64,000 nucleotides of DNA. It comes from Desulfovibrio sp. JC022 (lineage in GTDB: Bacteria; Desulfobacterota; Desulfovibrionia; Desulfovibrionales; Desulfovibrionaceae). The notes under the pieces are model-generated. The model was not told where the DNA came from. It did no database searches and worked only from the letters and a program-made list of their open reading frames with translations. Every line of letters starts with the position of its first letter. Within the stretch, counting starts at the first letter, position 1. The stretch is taken from contig NZ_VOPZ01000001.1 of assembly GCF_010470665.1 (NCBI RefSeq), positions 248,001-312,000 on the forward strand, given 5' to 3'. Position numbers and translations under genes: made by a program. Of the stretch, positions 34,401 to 43,571 are shown piece after piece.

Positions 34401-34740
34401 ACTTTTCAATAACGGCACCAATAAGAATTTTAATTACGCTAATTTAGAGGATTATACGGATGGAAATTGGTGGCTTACAGATGTTTCGGGAAAATTTATT
34501 GATCCGGTCAATATACTGAATGCAACCAGTTCATATTATGTGATCTCAGTCATTAAAGATAACGGTCTTTATGATGAAAACCCAGAAGCAGGGGTGGTGG
34601 ATGATCCTCAGATACTTGGCATGAACGGAGCAGGGAGTAACGGAACAGGATGCACTGTGGGAATGAATGACGAGTATAGTCTGCTTCTTTTACTGGCGAT
34701 TGCATTGATTTCTTTGTTATTACGAAGAAAGAACGGATGA
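31444..34740 (+). CDS. Secreted subtilisin-like (S8) serine protease with C-terminal anchor
   Basis: A 1098-residue exported protease starting with GTG. A signal peptide covers about 1-30. An N-terminal prodomain-like region runs to about 265. The catalytic triad is Asp284 (CDSGIDT), His325 (GHGTHVAG) and Ser557 (GGTSMATP). About 650-760 is a beta-rich domain (LGWTDYPGS, NDLDLRV) common next to S8 domains. The last 30 residues have GTGCTVG, a hydrophobic helix LLLLLAIALISLLL and RRK, a CTERM-like sorting tail. It is probably displayed or processed at the cell surface. No sorting enzyme gene is in the window. Confidence 0.9.
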   Translation: MRSSRFAAILQLFLSFTIAFLLLPCFVIAEDSAASTPKLFFQNQQVDPLESALGSSILRSNTLHPSSVKSDDSKPASKEAFSKRLFFSAPIAVEEYDYYVVQFSGPVQSAWKTSLSKQGAVFYDYIPQYAFIIKLGTAKVSAVEGLSFVRWIGKYATDLRLSSAVYDITAGKLQAQGSLLNVRVIAFPGEDVDSLASKIRSAGGSVLSSSSSEWNVQLEVKISIQNVGGLKDIKGVKWIEKAPEHRTDNNIAVGIIEARSVQDKKWPVSGSNLFGEGQIVAVCDSGIDTGDVDNLHADFSDGQGASRVINNTVFSASSTEDCSGHGTHVAGIIAGNGMKSGSSPVENSFSANCYAGIAPKSQLYVQSVGAVGGGSSLPGIPSDLSKLFQPAFDAGARIHSNSWGTSGAGDYNSECVSVDQFMWSNKDFLILFAAGNAGYDKDQDGIVDLYCIDTPSTAKNCLTVGASESYRTGISEGFAARRWDSFRSYADPVGPDLTSDEPYGVAAFSSRGPTLDGRYKPEVIAPGTNILSTRSSKQSGNGWGAFNDYYYWSGGTSMATPLVSGTAAVFREYLIREEELTAPSAALIKTSLIHGAISLAPGQYGTGAAQEVHDAPDDVQGWGRVNLEASINSDGRYEVEYHDIKDSPPADDTYLKNFTFDVENDEKPFKATLGWTDYPGSTAVSGGLVNDLDLRVQQPDGTWVYPDNAISLSPLTKYVYVTGVNGIYEDDVIGLRVTPPSYPSTLESVVLFFAQGSSMTEEVSIVIYRYDGGVGDEVYRKSFAYIPGGEQALPIGLTIAEGSVVVAVEQSGASYGLYYQDGNPTTRSLIKVGDVWQEATVTPAMGVSFRTKVAATNFDRLNNTVSVTIDKPQVGTYKAEVTANNIPVGPQPYALVMSAMVGDTPTAGSLELNTDQPNAPKSTFLSKTHSSRTVENVNSVYGTALETVYSDQSAFSIQTEENSAVSVRYAATGLPSVKANELTLAKLFNNGTNKNFNYANLEDYTDGNWWLTDVSGKFIDPVNILNATSSYYVISVIKDNGLYDENPEAGVVDDPQILGMNGAGSNGTGCTVGMNDEYSLLLLLAIALISLLLRRKNG

Positions 34741-34846
34741 AGTCCTTGGTTGGATAAGAAAGACTTCACCCAAAATGTTTTTGTTTTAATATACTTCACA
34801 GTTAAGTACGTTGTCATAAAAGGCTGGCCGGAAAAGGAGAGTTGTC

Positions 34847-36322
34847 GTGCATAAAAGTAGTCGTCCAAAAATATTTATTGTCGATGCAATCAAACCGGAG
34901 ATGGACGTTTTCGCGAAAATCCTGCGCGATGATTATGCTCTGCTGATGGCCATGAGCGGCTCGCATGCTTTTGAACTTGCAGTCAAAGAACACCCCGACC
35001 TTATCCTTCTGGATGCGGATATACCGGGAATTGATTGTCGGGATTTGGTCAGGAAACTTAAGCTCACCGAAGTAACCCGCAATATCCCGGTGGTCATGAT
35101 TTCAGGGGAGACCACTCCTGACGAAGAGATGGGCTGTTTTGAGTCCGGCGTAGTTGATTTTATCTACCGTCCTTTGAGTCCTCCCATGATTATGCGCCGC
35201 GTTGCCTCCGCATTGGTTCAGAAAGAGCAGGCCGACAGGCTTGCCGAACTTTCCGACAAACTGGGCAGATACCTTTCCCCTCAGGTGTACGAATCTATTT
35301 TTGAAGGCACACAGGATACGCTTATCGGGGCCAAGCGTAAGAAGCTGACCATCTTTTTTTCAGACATTGTCGGCTTTACTTCCACCACAGAGCGTATGGA
35401 ACCGGAAGACATGACCGCGCTGCTTAACAATTATCTCGACCGTATGTCCTCTATTGCCCTCAAGCATGGCGGGACCATCGATAAATACATCGGTGATGCC
35501 GTGCTTATCTTTTTTGGCGATCCGGTCTCCCAAGGGCAAAAAGAGGACGCTGTAGCCTGTTTGAATATGGCTATTGATATGCGCGATGCCTTAAAGGAAA
35601 TGCAGCAGGAGTGGTTTGAGCTGGGTATTTCCACTCCTTTCAAGGTTCGCATGGGGATTAATACCGGATTTTGCACAGTAGGTAATTTCGGTTCCAAGCA
35701 GCTCATGGACTATACCATCATCGGCGGGCAGGTGAATGTTGCCGCCCGGCTGGAACAAAATGCACCGCCGGATCAGATTCTTATTTCACACGAGACCTGG
35801 GCATTGGTGAAGGATGATTTCCGGTGTCTGGGGCGGGCTCCTATTTCCGTAAAAGGCATCCAGCATTCCATCCGTACTTATCAGGTTGTCGGTAAGGCTG
35901 ATGTCATTGAGCAGGAGTTAGCGGGATCACTGGGGGAAATGGCCTGGCCCGCCCAGACTATTTCCATTGACAGCAAAGTTTCCGATGCCCTTATGAGGCT
36001 GCGCGACAGTGGTGAATGGGCTTGTCTAGTGGTTCTGGATGGACTTTCACCGGTGGGGATGGTCACTAAAGGACGCATGGATGAGATTGTTCGCGGGGAA
36101 ACCGACAAAGCGTTGTTTCTGGATCGGCCTGTTTCAGCGGTTATGGATATGGAACTGCTTGTCCTTTCTGCTGAATCCCATTTGGATGAGGTTGCCAAAA
36201 GCGCACTTGCCCGTGAAGGAAGTTATACTTTCGATCCCATTGCCGTGACCAGAAATGGGGAATTTATCGGTCTGGTTTCAGTCCGTTGCCTGATGCAGGG
36301 AATTTTGAATTCAGGTTCATAA
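34847..36322 (+). CDS. Response regulator - class III adenylate/guanylate cyclase - CBS protein
   Basis: A 491-residue soluble signalling protein starting with GTG behind AAGGAG. Residues about 7-125 form a receiver domain (Asp56 in LLDADIPG; the Lys is replaced, reading FIYRPLSP). About 150-345 is a class III nucleotide cyclase with FFSDIVGFTSTTE (metal-binding Asp) and GDAVLIFFGDP. The C-terminal 110 residues look like a CBS pair (GMVTKGRMDEIV, GLVSVRCLMQGIL). It would make a cyclic nucleotide under phosphorylation and ligand control. Confidence 0.88.
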   Translation: MHKSSRPKIFIVDAIKPEMDVFAKILRDDYALLMAMSGSHAFELAVKEHPDLILLDADIPGIDCRDLVRKLKLTEVTRNIPVVMISGETTPDEEMGCFESGVVDFIYRPLSPPMIMRRVASALVQKEQADRLAELSDKLGRYLSPQVYESIFEGTQDTLIGAKRKKLTIFFSDIVGFTSTTERMEPEDMTALLNNYLDRMSSIALKHGGTIDKYIGDAVLIFFGDPVSQGQKEDAVACLNMAIDMRDALKEMQQEWFELGISTPFKVRMGINTGFCTVGNFGSKQLMDYTIIGGQVNVAARLEQNAPPDQILISHETWALVKDDFRCLGRAPISVKGIQHSIRTYQVVGKADVIEQELAGSLGEMAWPAQTISIDSKVSDALMRLRDSGEWACLVVLDGLSPVGMVTKGRMDEIVRGETDKALFLDRPVSAVMDMELLVLSAESHLDEVAKSALAREGSYTFDPIAVTRNGEFIGLVSVRCLMQGILNSGS

Positions 36323-36499
36323 ATTTTTCTCTTCTCAGTTTAATTGCGTATGGATAATCAACCAAAAGTATGATGTGCAATTCTGTTATCTGCGGTTGTA
36401 TTCTAAATACGCACTTTTTGTGTTTTCATAGTATATAAGAATGGCTTCGCTAAACAGGATTCCATTTGCTTAACTCAGAACAAATAGAGGGAGAGAACA

Positions 36500-37120
36500 A
36501 TGTACGTACTTGCAATCAACGGCAGCCCGCGTAAGGGCGGAAATACCGAATGTCTGCTTAAAAAGACTCTTGAACCACTGGAAAATGAAGGTTGGGAAAC
36601 CGAATTGTACCAGCTGGGCGGAAAAAAAATACGTGGCTGCATGGCCTGTATGAAGTGCTGGGAAAATAAAGATAACAAATGTGTCGTTGATAATGACAAG
36701 TTTAATGAAGTTTACGAAAAGATGGTCCGTGCTGATGCTATTATCATCGGCTCCCCCACATATTTCACTGATGTAACTGCCGAGATCAAAGCCCTGATCG
36801 ACCGTTCCGGTTTTGTGGCCCTTGCCAATGACCGTCAGTTCGAGGGCAAAATCGGCGCGGCGGTTGTTGCGGTTCGCCGTGGCGGTGCAACGCATGTATT
36901 TGATACCATCAACCATCTTTACCAAATCAACGGTATGATTATTCCCGGTGCTACCTATTGGAACATGGGCTACGGTCTGAACAAGGGAGAAGTGCTTGAA
37001 GACGCTGAGGGTATTGCAAATATGGTGAACCTCGGACGCTCAATTGATTGGCTGGGCAAGGCTATTCAGCCCCATCTGGGCTCCTTTCCCAAGGCTGACC
37101 CAGCACATGGGGAAGGATAA
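36500..37120 (+). CDS. Flavodoxin-fold FMN reductase / iron-sulfur flavoprotein family
   Basis: A 206-residue flavoprotein with INGSPRKGGNTE as the FMN phosphate loop, CMACMKCWENKDNKC (CxxCxxC, family cluster-like Cys), and SPTYFTDVTAEIKALIDRSG. GAGGGAG site before the ATG. It stands alone, with a terminator downstream. Related to the protein at 11517 but not a close copy. Confidence 0.9.
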   Translation: MYVLAINGSPRKGGNTECLLKKTLEPLENEGWETELYQLGGKKIRGCMACMKCWENKDNKCVVDNDKFNEVYEKMVRADAIIIGSPTYFTDVTAEIKALIDRSGFVALANDRQFEGKIGAAVVAVRRGGATHVFDTINHLYQINGMIIPGATYWNMGYGLNKGEVLEDAEGIANMVNLGRSIDWLGKAIQPHLGSFPKADPAHGEG

Positions 37121-37151
37121 TAAAAGTAGCTTACCCTTTTTGCGAATTGCA

Positions 37152-37184
37152 GACCGGCTGTTTTTTTCAGTCGGTCTTTTTTTT
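37152..37184 (+). terminator. Terminator after FMN reductase
   Basis: GACCGGCTG (37152-37160) pairs with CAGTCGGTC (37168-37176) with one mismatch, followed by eight T. Confidence 0.85.
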
Positions 37185-37386
37185 GGGGGGAGAGAGGTGT
37201 ATAGATGAGAGTGAGTGATTGCTTAAGAATGCAGTATGCTTAAACTGTTTTGAAGGTGATAAATAAAAAGCATATTTTTATTTCAAATTAAGCAACATTT
37301 AATATAGTATGAAATTTCTAAAAAAGTATGGGTTAGCTTTTTTGGCTTTTTAAGCTGGTTTCTATTTACTACTTTTGGGGGACTAT

Positions 37387-39384
37387 ATGAAGTTGTCGGC
37401 AAAATTGATGCTCGGTTTTGGTTCTGTACTTGGTTTGCTGCTTGTATTGGCGGTGATTTCTTTTTGGGCACTTGAAAATTCCAGTGAAGGCTTTACTCAA
37501 TACCGGGGGCTGGCAAGGGATACAAATCTAAGTGGGCGGCTACAGGCCAACATGCTTATGGTGCGCATGAATGTTAAGGATTTCATAATTACCGGCAGCG
37601 ATCAGGATCTTAAGCAGTATGATGATTATTTTGCTAAAATGCGTAGTTTTATGGACGAAGCTATTAGCGAGATTCAGAAACCTGAACGTGCCAGCTTAAT
37701 TGCAAAGGCTGACGCAGAGGTCAGGGAATATGGTGAGTATTTTGATAAAGTTAAGAAATTTAGGGTCGAGCGGAATAATTATGTAAATGGTGTCCTTAAT
37801 GCAAACGGCCCGCTGATGGAGCAGAAGTTGACCCGCATTTTGGAAACCGCAGAGCGGGACAACGATATGGATGCGGCAGTTTTAAGCGGGCATGCCATGC
37901 GCAACCTGCTATTGGCCAGACTTTATGTTATAAAATTTCTGGATGACAACGCGCAGGCTTCTGTGGATAGAGTTCACAGTGAGATGGAAGATTTTAATAA
38001 GCTTCTTGAAGATCTGGACCGCAGTCTGCAAAATCCTGAAAGACGTCGCTTGCTTGCGGAAATTATTGACCTGAAAGGTAAGTACGTGACTGCCTTCAGC
38101 GGTCTGACCAAGGTTATTTTTACCCGCAATGATGTAATCGCAAATCATCTTGATAAGATCGGACCTTCAATCGCTAGGAATGTTGAAGACGTGAAACTTT
38201 CTGTCATGGCAGATCAGGATGTGCTTGGACCTAAGCTTCAGGCTGCTAATGATCAGGCTATTATGATGGCGGTAATGATCAGCGTAATTGCCCTTGTCGT
38301 GGGTGTTCTTACTGCCGGATTCATCATCAGGACCGTGAACAGGCAGCTTGGTAGCGATCCGGCTGAAATTGCCGAAGTGGCCCAGCGTATTGCCGGTGGT
38401 GATCTGGATCTTAAATTCGTTGAGCCTGCCATAGGTGTTTATGGAAATATGCGTAATATGGCTGCGCAGCTTACTCAGGTGGTCTCGGATGTACGTGCCG
38501 GAGCCGGTAATGTTGCTTCCGGAAGTACTGAACTTTCAGCTTCTGCTGAAGGTCTTTCTCAAGGGGCTACTGAACAGGCTGCTTCCATTGAGGAGGTTTC
38601 CGCCTCTATTGAGGAGATGGCCAGTAATATCAAACAGAATACCCTCAATGCCCAGACTACTGAGGACATAGCCCTTAAATCTGCGTCAGATGCTCAAGAG
38701 AGTGGTAGTGCTGTTTCAGAAGCGGTGACAGCAATGAAGAATATTGCCGAAAAGATATCCATCATTGAAGAAATCGCCCGCCAGACTAACCTTCTGGCCC
38801 TTAACGCCGCTATTGAGGCCGCCCGCGCCGGTGAACACGGTAAAGGATTTGCCGTTGTTGCAGCTGAAGTACGCAAACTGGCTGAGCGAAGCGGTAATGC
38901 CGCCGGAGAAATCAGCGAGCTTTCCACTTCCACGGTTTCGGTGGCGGAAAAGGCCGGGGATATGCTTGATAATCTGGTTCCCAATATCCAGAAAACCGCA
39001 GAGCTGGTACAGGAGATTTCTTCCGCCAGCACTGAGCAGAATTCCGGTGCGGAACAGATCAGCAAGGCCATTACCCAGCTCGATTCAGTGATTCAGCAGA
39101 ATGCTTCCGCTTCCGAGGAAATGGCCTCCACCAGTGAAGAACTGTCCTCTCAGAGTGCATTGCTGGAAAATACCATGTCATTCTTCAAGGTCAGCGGTTA
39201 CGGAAGCTCAGCGTATTCACAGCCCAAAGCATTGCCTGTCAGTAATGTTCGGTCCACTCCTGTCGCAGCAGTCCCTGCTGCTCCGGCCAGGCCTGCTCCC
39301 AGGCCTGTAAAATCCGAATCTTCAGATATGGGTGGTCTCAGTCTGGATATGGAAGCTGATGACAGTGACTTTGAAAAGTTCTAA
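37387..39384 (+). CDS. Methyl-accepting chemotaxis protein
   Basis: A 665-residue chemoreceptor starting at the ATG at 37387 behind GGGGGAC. TM1 is about 7-28, the long helical periplasmic domain (about 30-295) has the two-bundle look of HBM sensors, TM2 about 298-318, HAMP follows, and the signalling tip is [20 protein letters not shown]. The C-terminal tail after about 600 is Pro/Ala-rich and ends in acidic residues (DDSDFEKF), without a pentapeptide for methyltransferase docking. Confidence 0.93.
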   Translation: MKLSAKLMLGFGSVLGLLLVLAVISFWALENSSEGFTQYRGLARDTNLSGRLQANMLMVRMNVKDFIITGSDQDLKQYDDYFAKMRSFMDEAISEIQKPERASLIAKADAEVREYGEYFDKVKKFRVERNNYVNGVLNANGPLMEQKLTRILETAERDNDMDAAVLSGHAMRNLLLARLYVIKFLDDNAQASVDRVHSEMEDFNKLLEDLDRSLQNPERRRLLAEIIDLKGKYVTAFSGLTKVIFTRNDVIANHLDKIGPSIARNVEDVKLSVMADQDVLGPKLQAANDQAIMMAVMISVIALVVGVLTAGFIIRTVNRQLGSDPAEIAEVAQRIAGGDLDLKFVEPAIGVYGNMRNMAAQLTQVVSDVRAGAGNVASGSTELSASAEGLSQGATEQAASIEEVSASIEEMASNIKQNTLNAQTTEDIALKSASDAQESGSAVSEAVTAMKNIAEKISIIEEIARQTNLLALNAAIEAARAGEHGKGFAVVAAEVRKLAERSGNAAGEISELSTSTVSVAEKAGDMLDNLVPNIQKTAELVQEISSASTEQNSGAEQISKAITQLDSVIQQNASASEEMASTSEELSSQSALLENTMSFFKVSGYGSSAYSQPKALPVSNVRSTPVAAVPAAPARPAPRPVKSESSDMGGLSLDMEADDSDFEKF

Positions 39385-39405
39385 AGTTTGATTTCAGATA
39401 ATCTA

Positions 39406-39441
39406 AAAAAGGTCTTCGGAATTGTTTTCGGAGACCTTTTT
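39406..39441. terminator. Bidirectional terminator between chemoreceptor and glycosyltransferase
   Basis: AAAAAGGTCT (39406-39415) and AGACCTTTTT (39432-39441) with additional TCGG/CGGA contacts. It serves both convergent genes; the glycosyltransferase stop is at its edge. Confidence 0.85.
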
Positions 39442-41086
39442 AATTGCTTAATATTTTGATCTTTTCCAATACATCGGAAAGAGTAGCTTCAAAATCAGCA
39501 CTATTGATATCGCGGGCTTCAAGGGCGGAATATTTCATATCCAGCCGGGCCAGATTGCCGATTTGTATGGCTGCTGCCTTCTTGCTCGTGGCTCCGACAC
39601 TTCCGGTGCGTTTAAGGTGCCTTACCCGCAAATGACCCTGATAGACAGGAGCTTTTTTTTGCAGGCAGAGTCTTAAATCTCGGTCAAGGTCATCGAACTG
39701 GGAGGGGGAGAAGCGGATATCGAATCCGCCTGTTTTTTCAAGGTCGGCAATACGCATGATGTGGCAGCATCCTGTTACAGATCCACAGGGTCGCATATAA
39801 TCAAATTGTCCATAATCCATGGTCTGGAGCTGGATGTCTGTGGTGCGTAGTCTGGGACCGTCCTGACTGCTTTCATTTTTGATGTGCAGGTCTATGCTTT
39901 GCAACTTGCGCGGATTTGGCGCGTCCACAACCTTGCAGCCCCAGACCCCGGCATGAGGATATCTTTTGATAGCCGCCCCCAGTTTGAGCAGCCAGTCCTG
40001 CGGAGGCAGGGCGTCATCATCAAGAAAGGCGGCAAAGTCCGCTTCTGCAATTTTAGGATGAAACAGCAGCCAGTTGCGGGCCGCTGGTGCACCTATATTC
40101 ACATGCAGGTCGAACCTTACCATGGGCAGGTCTGCGCGCCCTTTTGCAACAGCTTCCCATTTATCGATGACTGACGAAGTTCCGTCACTGCTGCCATTAT
40201 CCAGCACAGCCAGAAATGCGTTTTCGTACTTGGTTTCGAATACTGCCTCGAGGGTGGCGTCCAGTTCATCTGCTTTGTTGTAGCTGTAAATAAGAATAGC
40301 CACTTTTCCCGGAGGAAAGCTATTTTGCAGATCGGTTTCGCTTATCAGGTCGAAAGTGCGCAGCAGGGTGTTTATCCGCCAAGGGCGTGCTTCGGCATCC
40401 TGCCGGTAGAGCCTGATGGCTTCGTCGCGATACCCTCTGCGCAGCATGCACTCTCCCAGACGGGGCAGGGCTTCGGGAAATGAACCGGAGTTGTAAGACT
40501 TTTCATAATATGCTGCCGCCTGTTCGTATTCTCCTTGTCCGAAATGCAGATTGGCGGAAAGGAAATCGTGCAGCGGTTCCATGGCACTGAAGTCAATATT
40601 TTCCATCAATTGCAGGGCCGCTTTAAGGAAAGGTTCTTCGTCTGTGGCTTCGTAAAGCTCTTTAGAAAGTTTCAGCAGGTTAAGGGAATCAGGAGCCTCG
40701 CCCAGCAATTGGGTCAGCAGTTCAGCAGCCGGCTCAAAACGTTCCCGGCTGATCAGGCTGTGAAGCCTTTTTTCCTGCGCGCTGAAATCGTCTTTGCGGG
40801 ATTCTTCAATAATGCGGGCCAGCATTTTGCCCATGGGCGAACTCGGTCCGGCCTGTCCCATTAGATTTTGCTGTAGTTCTGCACTTTGCAGGTTCAGGGG
40901 ATCATGGCACCATGCGGAGAGCAGGGTTTCAAAGGCCAGCTTGATGTATAAATCACGGTTGGCAGGATCGTTTTTGCTCAGCTCAATACATTTATAGCCG
41001 ATGCCTGTTAAATGAGTGCGTCCCACGCCCCCGACAATAAATTTTTCCGCAAGTTCACGGGGAAGCCTGTTCCAGAATGTGTCCAT
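39440..41086 (-). CDS. Glycosyltransferase with N-terminal TPR-like region
   Basis: A 548-residue cytoplasmic protein. Residues about 60-250 look like helical TPR repeats (AAELLTQLLGEAPDSLN, QGEYEQAAAYYEKSYNSG). The C-terminal half (from about 262) is a family 2 glycosyltransferase with VAILIYSYNKADEL, LDNGSSDGT and the FLDDDALP metal site. Probably surface polysaccharide or flagellin glycosylation. It diverges from the second glycosyltransferase at 41169, so the two likely work together. Confidence 0.87.
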   Translation of the reverse strand: MDTFWNRLPRELAEKFIVGGVGRTHLTGIGYKCIELSKNDPANRDLYIKLAFETLLSAWCHDPLNLQSAELQQNLMGQAGPSSPMGKMLARIIEESRKDDFSAQEKRLHSLISRERFEPAAELLTQLLGEAPDSLNLLKLSKELYEATDEEPFLKAALQLMENIDFSAMEPLHDFLSANLHFGQGEYEQAAAYYEKSYNSGSFPEALPRLGECMLRRGYRDEAIRLYRQDAEARPWRINTLLRTFDLISETDLQNSFPPGKVAILIYSYNKADELDATLEAVFETKYENAFLAVLDNGSSDGTSSVIDKWEAVAKGRADLPMVRFDLHVNIGAPAARNWLLFHPKIAEADFAAFLDDDALPPQDWLLKLGAAIKRYPHAGVWGCKVVDAPNPRKLQSIDLHIKNESSQDGPRLRTTDIQLQTMDYGQFDYMRPCGSVTGCCHIMRIADLEKTGGFDIRFSPSQFDDLDRDLRLCLQKKAPVYQGHLRVRHLKRTGSVGATSKKAAAIQIGNLARLDMKYSALEARDINSADFEATLSDVLEKIKILSN

Positions 41087-41168
41087 GATACTGCCCTTGA
41101 TGGAATTGTTAATAACTTCTAGAGTGTTCCTTTACTAGTTAATCCTCATGCATTGCAAGGAGTTTGCT

Positions 41169-41909
41169 GTGGCGGACAGACGTTTGGCGGTGGTTATCCT
41201 GCATTATGGAGATCCGGCCCTGACTTCAAGGGTTAAAGAACAGCTTGAGCTTTCCGATCCCAAATTGGCGGAACATCTTTTTGTTCTTGATAATCATGCC
41301 CCGGAGCCTTTTCCCGGTGCGTGGCGCAGGCTTGATGATAATTTATATTGGGCCGGGGCACTGGATTATTGTCTGAAGGAATTTGAGAGCCGCGGCTATA
41401 CCCACCTTTGGTTTCTGAACAATGATATCTGGTTCGGTTCCAAACCTCCGCATATTCTCAAGGCGTGGAAACGGTTGGAACAACTGGATGCTAAAATCGG
41501 TCCCATCGGGGTTTATTCTCCGGCAACCCATCGTAGTCCCTATCACCCTCAGATGATTGAAAAGCCGGGGATGCAGTATTCACTTGTTTCTTACATTGAC
41601 GGCATTTCCCCGCTCTTTTCCATGGAATGTTTAAAGCAAATCGGCGGATTGGATTTTGAGGGCAATATTTACGGCTACGGGGTGGATGTCTGGAATTCTC
41701 TGGCCTTGCACAGGGCCGGATTTTCGGTGGTGGTGGATCATCAGGTAACAATCCGCCATATCTACCACAGCACAGCCAAAAAGGTGGAAGGGTTTCTTGC
41801 CACAGCAGCCGAGGCCCAGCACAAATACATGGCTGCTCGTCTCGGTGATGAATATGAAGCTGTGCTCAAACAGGAGCTTGAAGCCTGCCGCGATTTTCGT
41901 ACCTTCTAG
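41169..41909 (+). CDS. Family 2-like glycosyltransferase
   Basis: A 246-residue protein. The start is taken at GTG 41169, 6 bases after an AAGGAG; an ATG at 41148 is in frame but sits before this site. It opens RLAVVILHYGDP and has FVLDNHAPEPFPG and the FLNNDIWFG metal-binding element. A closing VVVDHQVTIRHIYHSTA segment is family-like. It probably adds a sugar to a surface glycan together with the divergent gene. Confidence 0.85.
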   Translation: MADRRLAVVILHYGDPALTSRVKEQLELSDPKLAEHLFVLDNHAPEPFPGAWRRLDDNLYWAGALDYCLKEFESRGYTHLWFLNNDIWFGSKPPHILKAWKRLEQLDAKIGPIGVYSPATHRSPYHPQMIEKPGMQYSLVSYIDGISPLFSMECLKQIGGLDFEGNIYGYGVDVWNSLALHRAGFSVVVDHQVTIRHIYHSTAKKVEGFLATAAEAQHKYMAARLGDEYEAVLKQELEACRDFRTF

Positions 41910-42002
41910 TTTTGTCTATAATTGTGAGTGTTTTTCATTCGTGTTATTGATAGGTTTGGTGATTTGAATTACCCGCAACTATCAGATGGAGATGAAGTAA
42001 CC

Positions 42003-42350
42003 ATGATTTTAGTACATTACCCCAGTTGAACCTCCTCCCGTAAAGCCAAGGCTTGGCTTGAGGAAAAGGGAGTGGAATTCACCATCCGTCATATTGTCAA
42101 AGAGACCCCGACTAAAGATGAATTTCTTGCATGGCAGAAGATAGCCGCAGTGGATAAAAAGAAGTTCGTGAATACCAACGGCAAGAAATACAAGGAAATG
42201 GGGCTGAAAGAGACCATAGATTCCATGTCTGATGGGGATCTGTTCGAACTCATTTCCGGTGACGGAATGCTGGTTAAGAGGCCTCTCCTTGTTGCTGATG
42301 ATTTTGTACTTATCGGCTTCAAGCTTAAGGAATGGGAAGAACGGTTTTAA
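42003..42350 (+). CDS. Selenocysteine-containing ArsC/Spx-like thioredoxin-fold protein
   Basis: A 115-residue protein when the in-frame TGA at 42027-42029 is read as selenocysteine 9. It begins MILVHYPS, Sec, TSSRKAKAWLEEKGVEF, which is the ArsC/Spx/YffB signature (YxxPxCxTCRKAxxWL) with Sec at the catalytic Cys and Ser where many relatives have the second Cys. The rest fits the family to the end: KFVNTNGKKYKEMGLKE, SDGDLFELI, GMLVKRPLLV. GGAGATG site 15 bases before the ATG. A SECIS-like hairpin follows the TGA. A terminator closes the gene. Substrate (arsenate, or another thiol target) is unknown. Confidence 0.87.
42027..42059 (+). promoter_or_regulatory. SECIS-like hairpin of the ArsC-like selenoprotein gene
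   Basis: AAGCCA (42043-42048) pairs with TGGCTT (42054-42059) around the loop AGGCT; flanking CCTC (42031-42034) can pair with GAGG (42060-42063). The loop begins 20 nt past the TGA. Confidence 0.65.
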
Positions 42351-42377
42351 TTTATTTGATTTTGTATTGAGTTTAGT

Positions 42378-42408
42378 GGGGCTGCCGAATTATGGCAGCC
42401 CTTTTTTT
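42378..42408 (+). terminator. Terminator after ArsC-like selenoprotein gene
   Basis: GGGCTGCC (42378-42385) pairs with GGCAGCCC (42394-42401), followed by seven T. Confidence 0.9.
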
Positions 42409-43360
42409 ATCCAGCGAACCAGAAAACTCCTAAAATTGAAACACAGCTCAAGACTGTTGCCGCCAGCAGCAGGGCCGAAGCCAGCGAAGCGTTTCCGCCG
42501 TAGCGGCGCAGGAAAACAACTCCCAGAACAGCAGGGGGCATTGCTCCTAAAAGGACCAGTACATCCTTCCAAAGCTTTTCAAATCCCATGATATCTGAAA
42601 CCGATGAAAGCATAAGCGGTTTCAGAAAAAGTTTGATGGCAATGACAACACCTAAAGTTATTACGCATTGTCGCAGGTTTGGAATTTTGAACATCAATCC
42701 TACTGCGATAATTGCCAGTGGAGTAAGGGCCTGACTTAGTATTGCGCAGACTTCAAAGAAGGGCTTAATGAATGCATTCTCTCCATCAGGCAGCCCCAGC
42801 GGTTGCCAGATAAGGCCCAATATCAGGGCAAAAAAGACCGGGGATTTAAAAAATCTCAGTGATGATTTCAGGTTGTCCCGTACTGTCACCCCGGAGCTTC
42901 CGAAATATGCAGCCAACATGGGGCCGAGGATGAAAATGGGGTAGCCCACCCCCACTTCTGAGATAAGTACTGCTTCGGTCATGGCTTGGGGAGTGTCGGG
43001 GTATAGCTGCATGATGATGGCATAGCCTAAAAAAGTGGATGAACCGAAGGCTGAGCAGAACACAACCGCTCCGGTTTCCCCTTTGGTGAGACGCAATGCG
43101 GTCCCCACAGCCCATGCTAAAGCGATACAAAAAAGTTCTGCCCCGAGCATTACGAATGCCGGTTGCAGATGTTTTATTTCAATGTTGTTTCCTGCAAGAT
43201 TTACAAAGACAACTGCCGGAAGACACAGTTCCGTAACTATTCGGGCAAGAGTGAGCGAATGTTCTTCTTTGAGGATTTCGCGGTGGCGCATGTAAAGGGC
43301 TAAAATGTAGACTATAACAAGGCTTAAGATTGCTTGCGTGAGGCTGGTGAATAGGTTCAT
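42407..43360 (-). CDS. AEC family membrane transporter
   Basis: A 317-residue inner-membrane protein with about ten hydrophobic segments. The start is taken at ATG 43360 behind AAGGAC. Family features are an N-terminal ILALYMRHREILKEEHS, LPAVVFVNLAG and a central conserved region. The AEC (auxin efflux carrier-like) family moves organic anions such as malate; the substrate here is unknown. Confidence 0.85.
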   Translation of the reverse strand: MNLFTSLTQAILSLVIVYILALYMRHREILKEEHSLTLARIVTELCLPAVVFVNLAGNNIEIKHLQPAFVMLGAELFCIALAWAVGTALRLTKGETGAVVFCSAFGSSTFLGYAIIMQLYPDTPQAMTEAVLISEVGVGYPIFILGPMLAAYFGSSGVTVRDNLKSSLRFFKSPVFFALILGLIWQPLGLPDGENAFIKPFFEVCAILSQALTPLAIIAVGLMFKIPNLRQCVITLGVVIAIKLFLKPLMLSSVSDIMGFEKLWKDVLVLLGAMPPAVLGVVFLRRYGGNASLASALLLAATVLSCVSILGVFWFAG

Positions 43361-43571
43361 GAGTGTCCTTGGTAAGTGGTTGCTCAAGGTTGATTTCCGG
43401 GACTGTAATTTAATTGTGTGTCTTTATAAAGGGAATATGTAGAGTTGAAGCGATGCATCAGAGATAGTCAGTAATTCGTTGCATTCTTGTAACTTTGCCT
43501 AAGTGACATTCTCTTCTCAGCATGTCATAATCTCCGTAAATAAATACCTTTAAATTAAGAGGATGACTGTC

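Noticed and set aside
37235-37266. Sigma-28 promoter before the second chemoreceptor (TAAACTG...GTGATAA)
   Set aside because: The spacing between the two elements is 7 instead of 11 bases.
42027-42029. TGA treated as a nonsense mutation or pseudogene
   Set aside because: The codon falls exactly on the catalytic Cys position, the downstream frame is intact and a hairpin follows; the same holds for the other two TGA sites.
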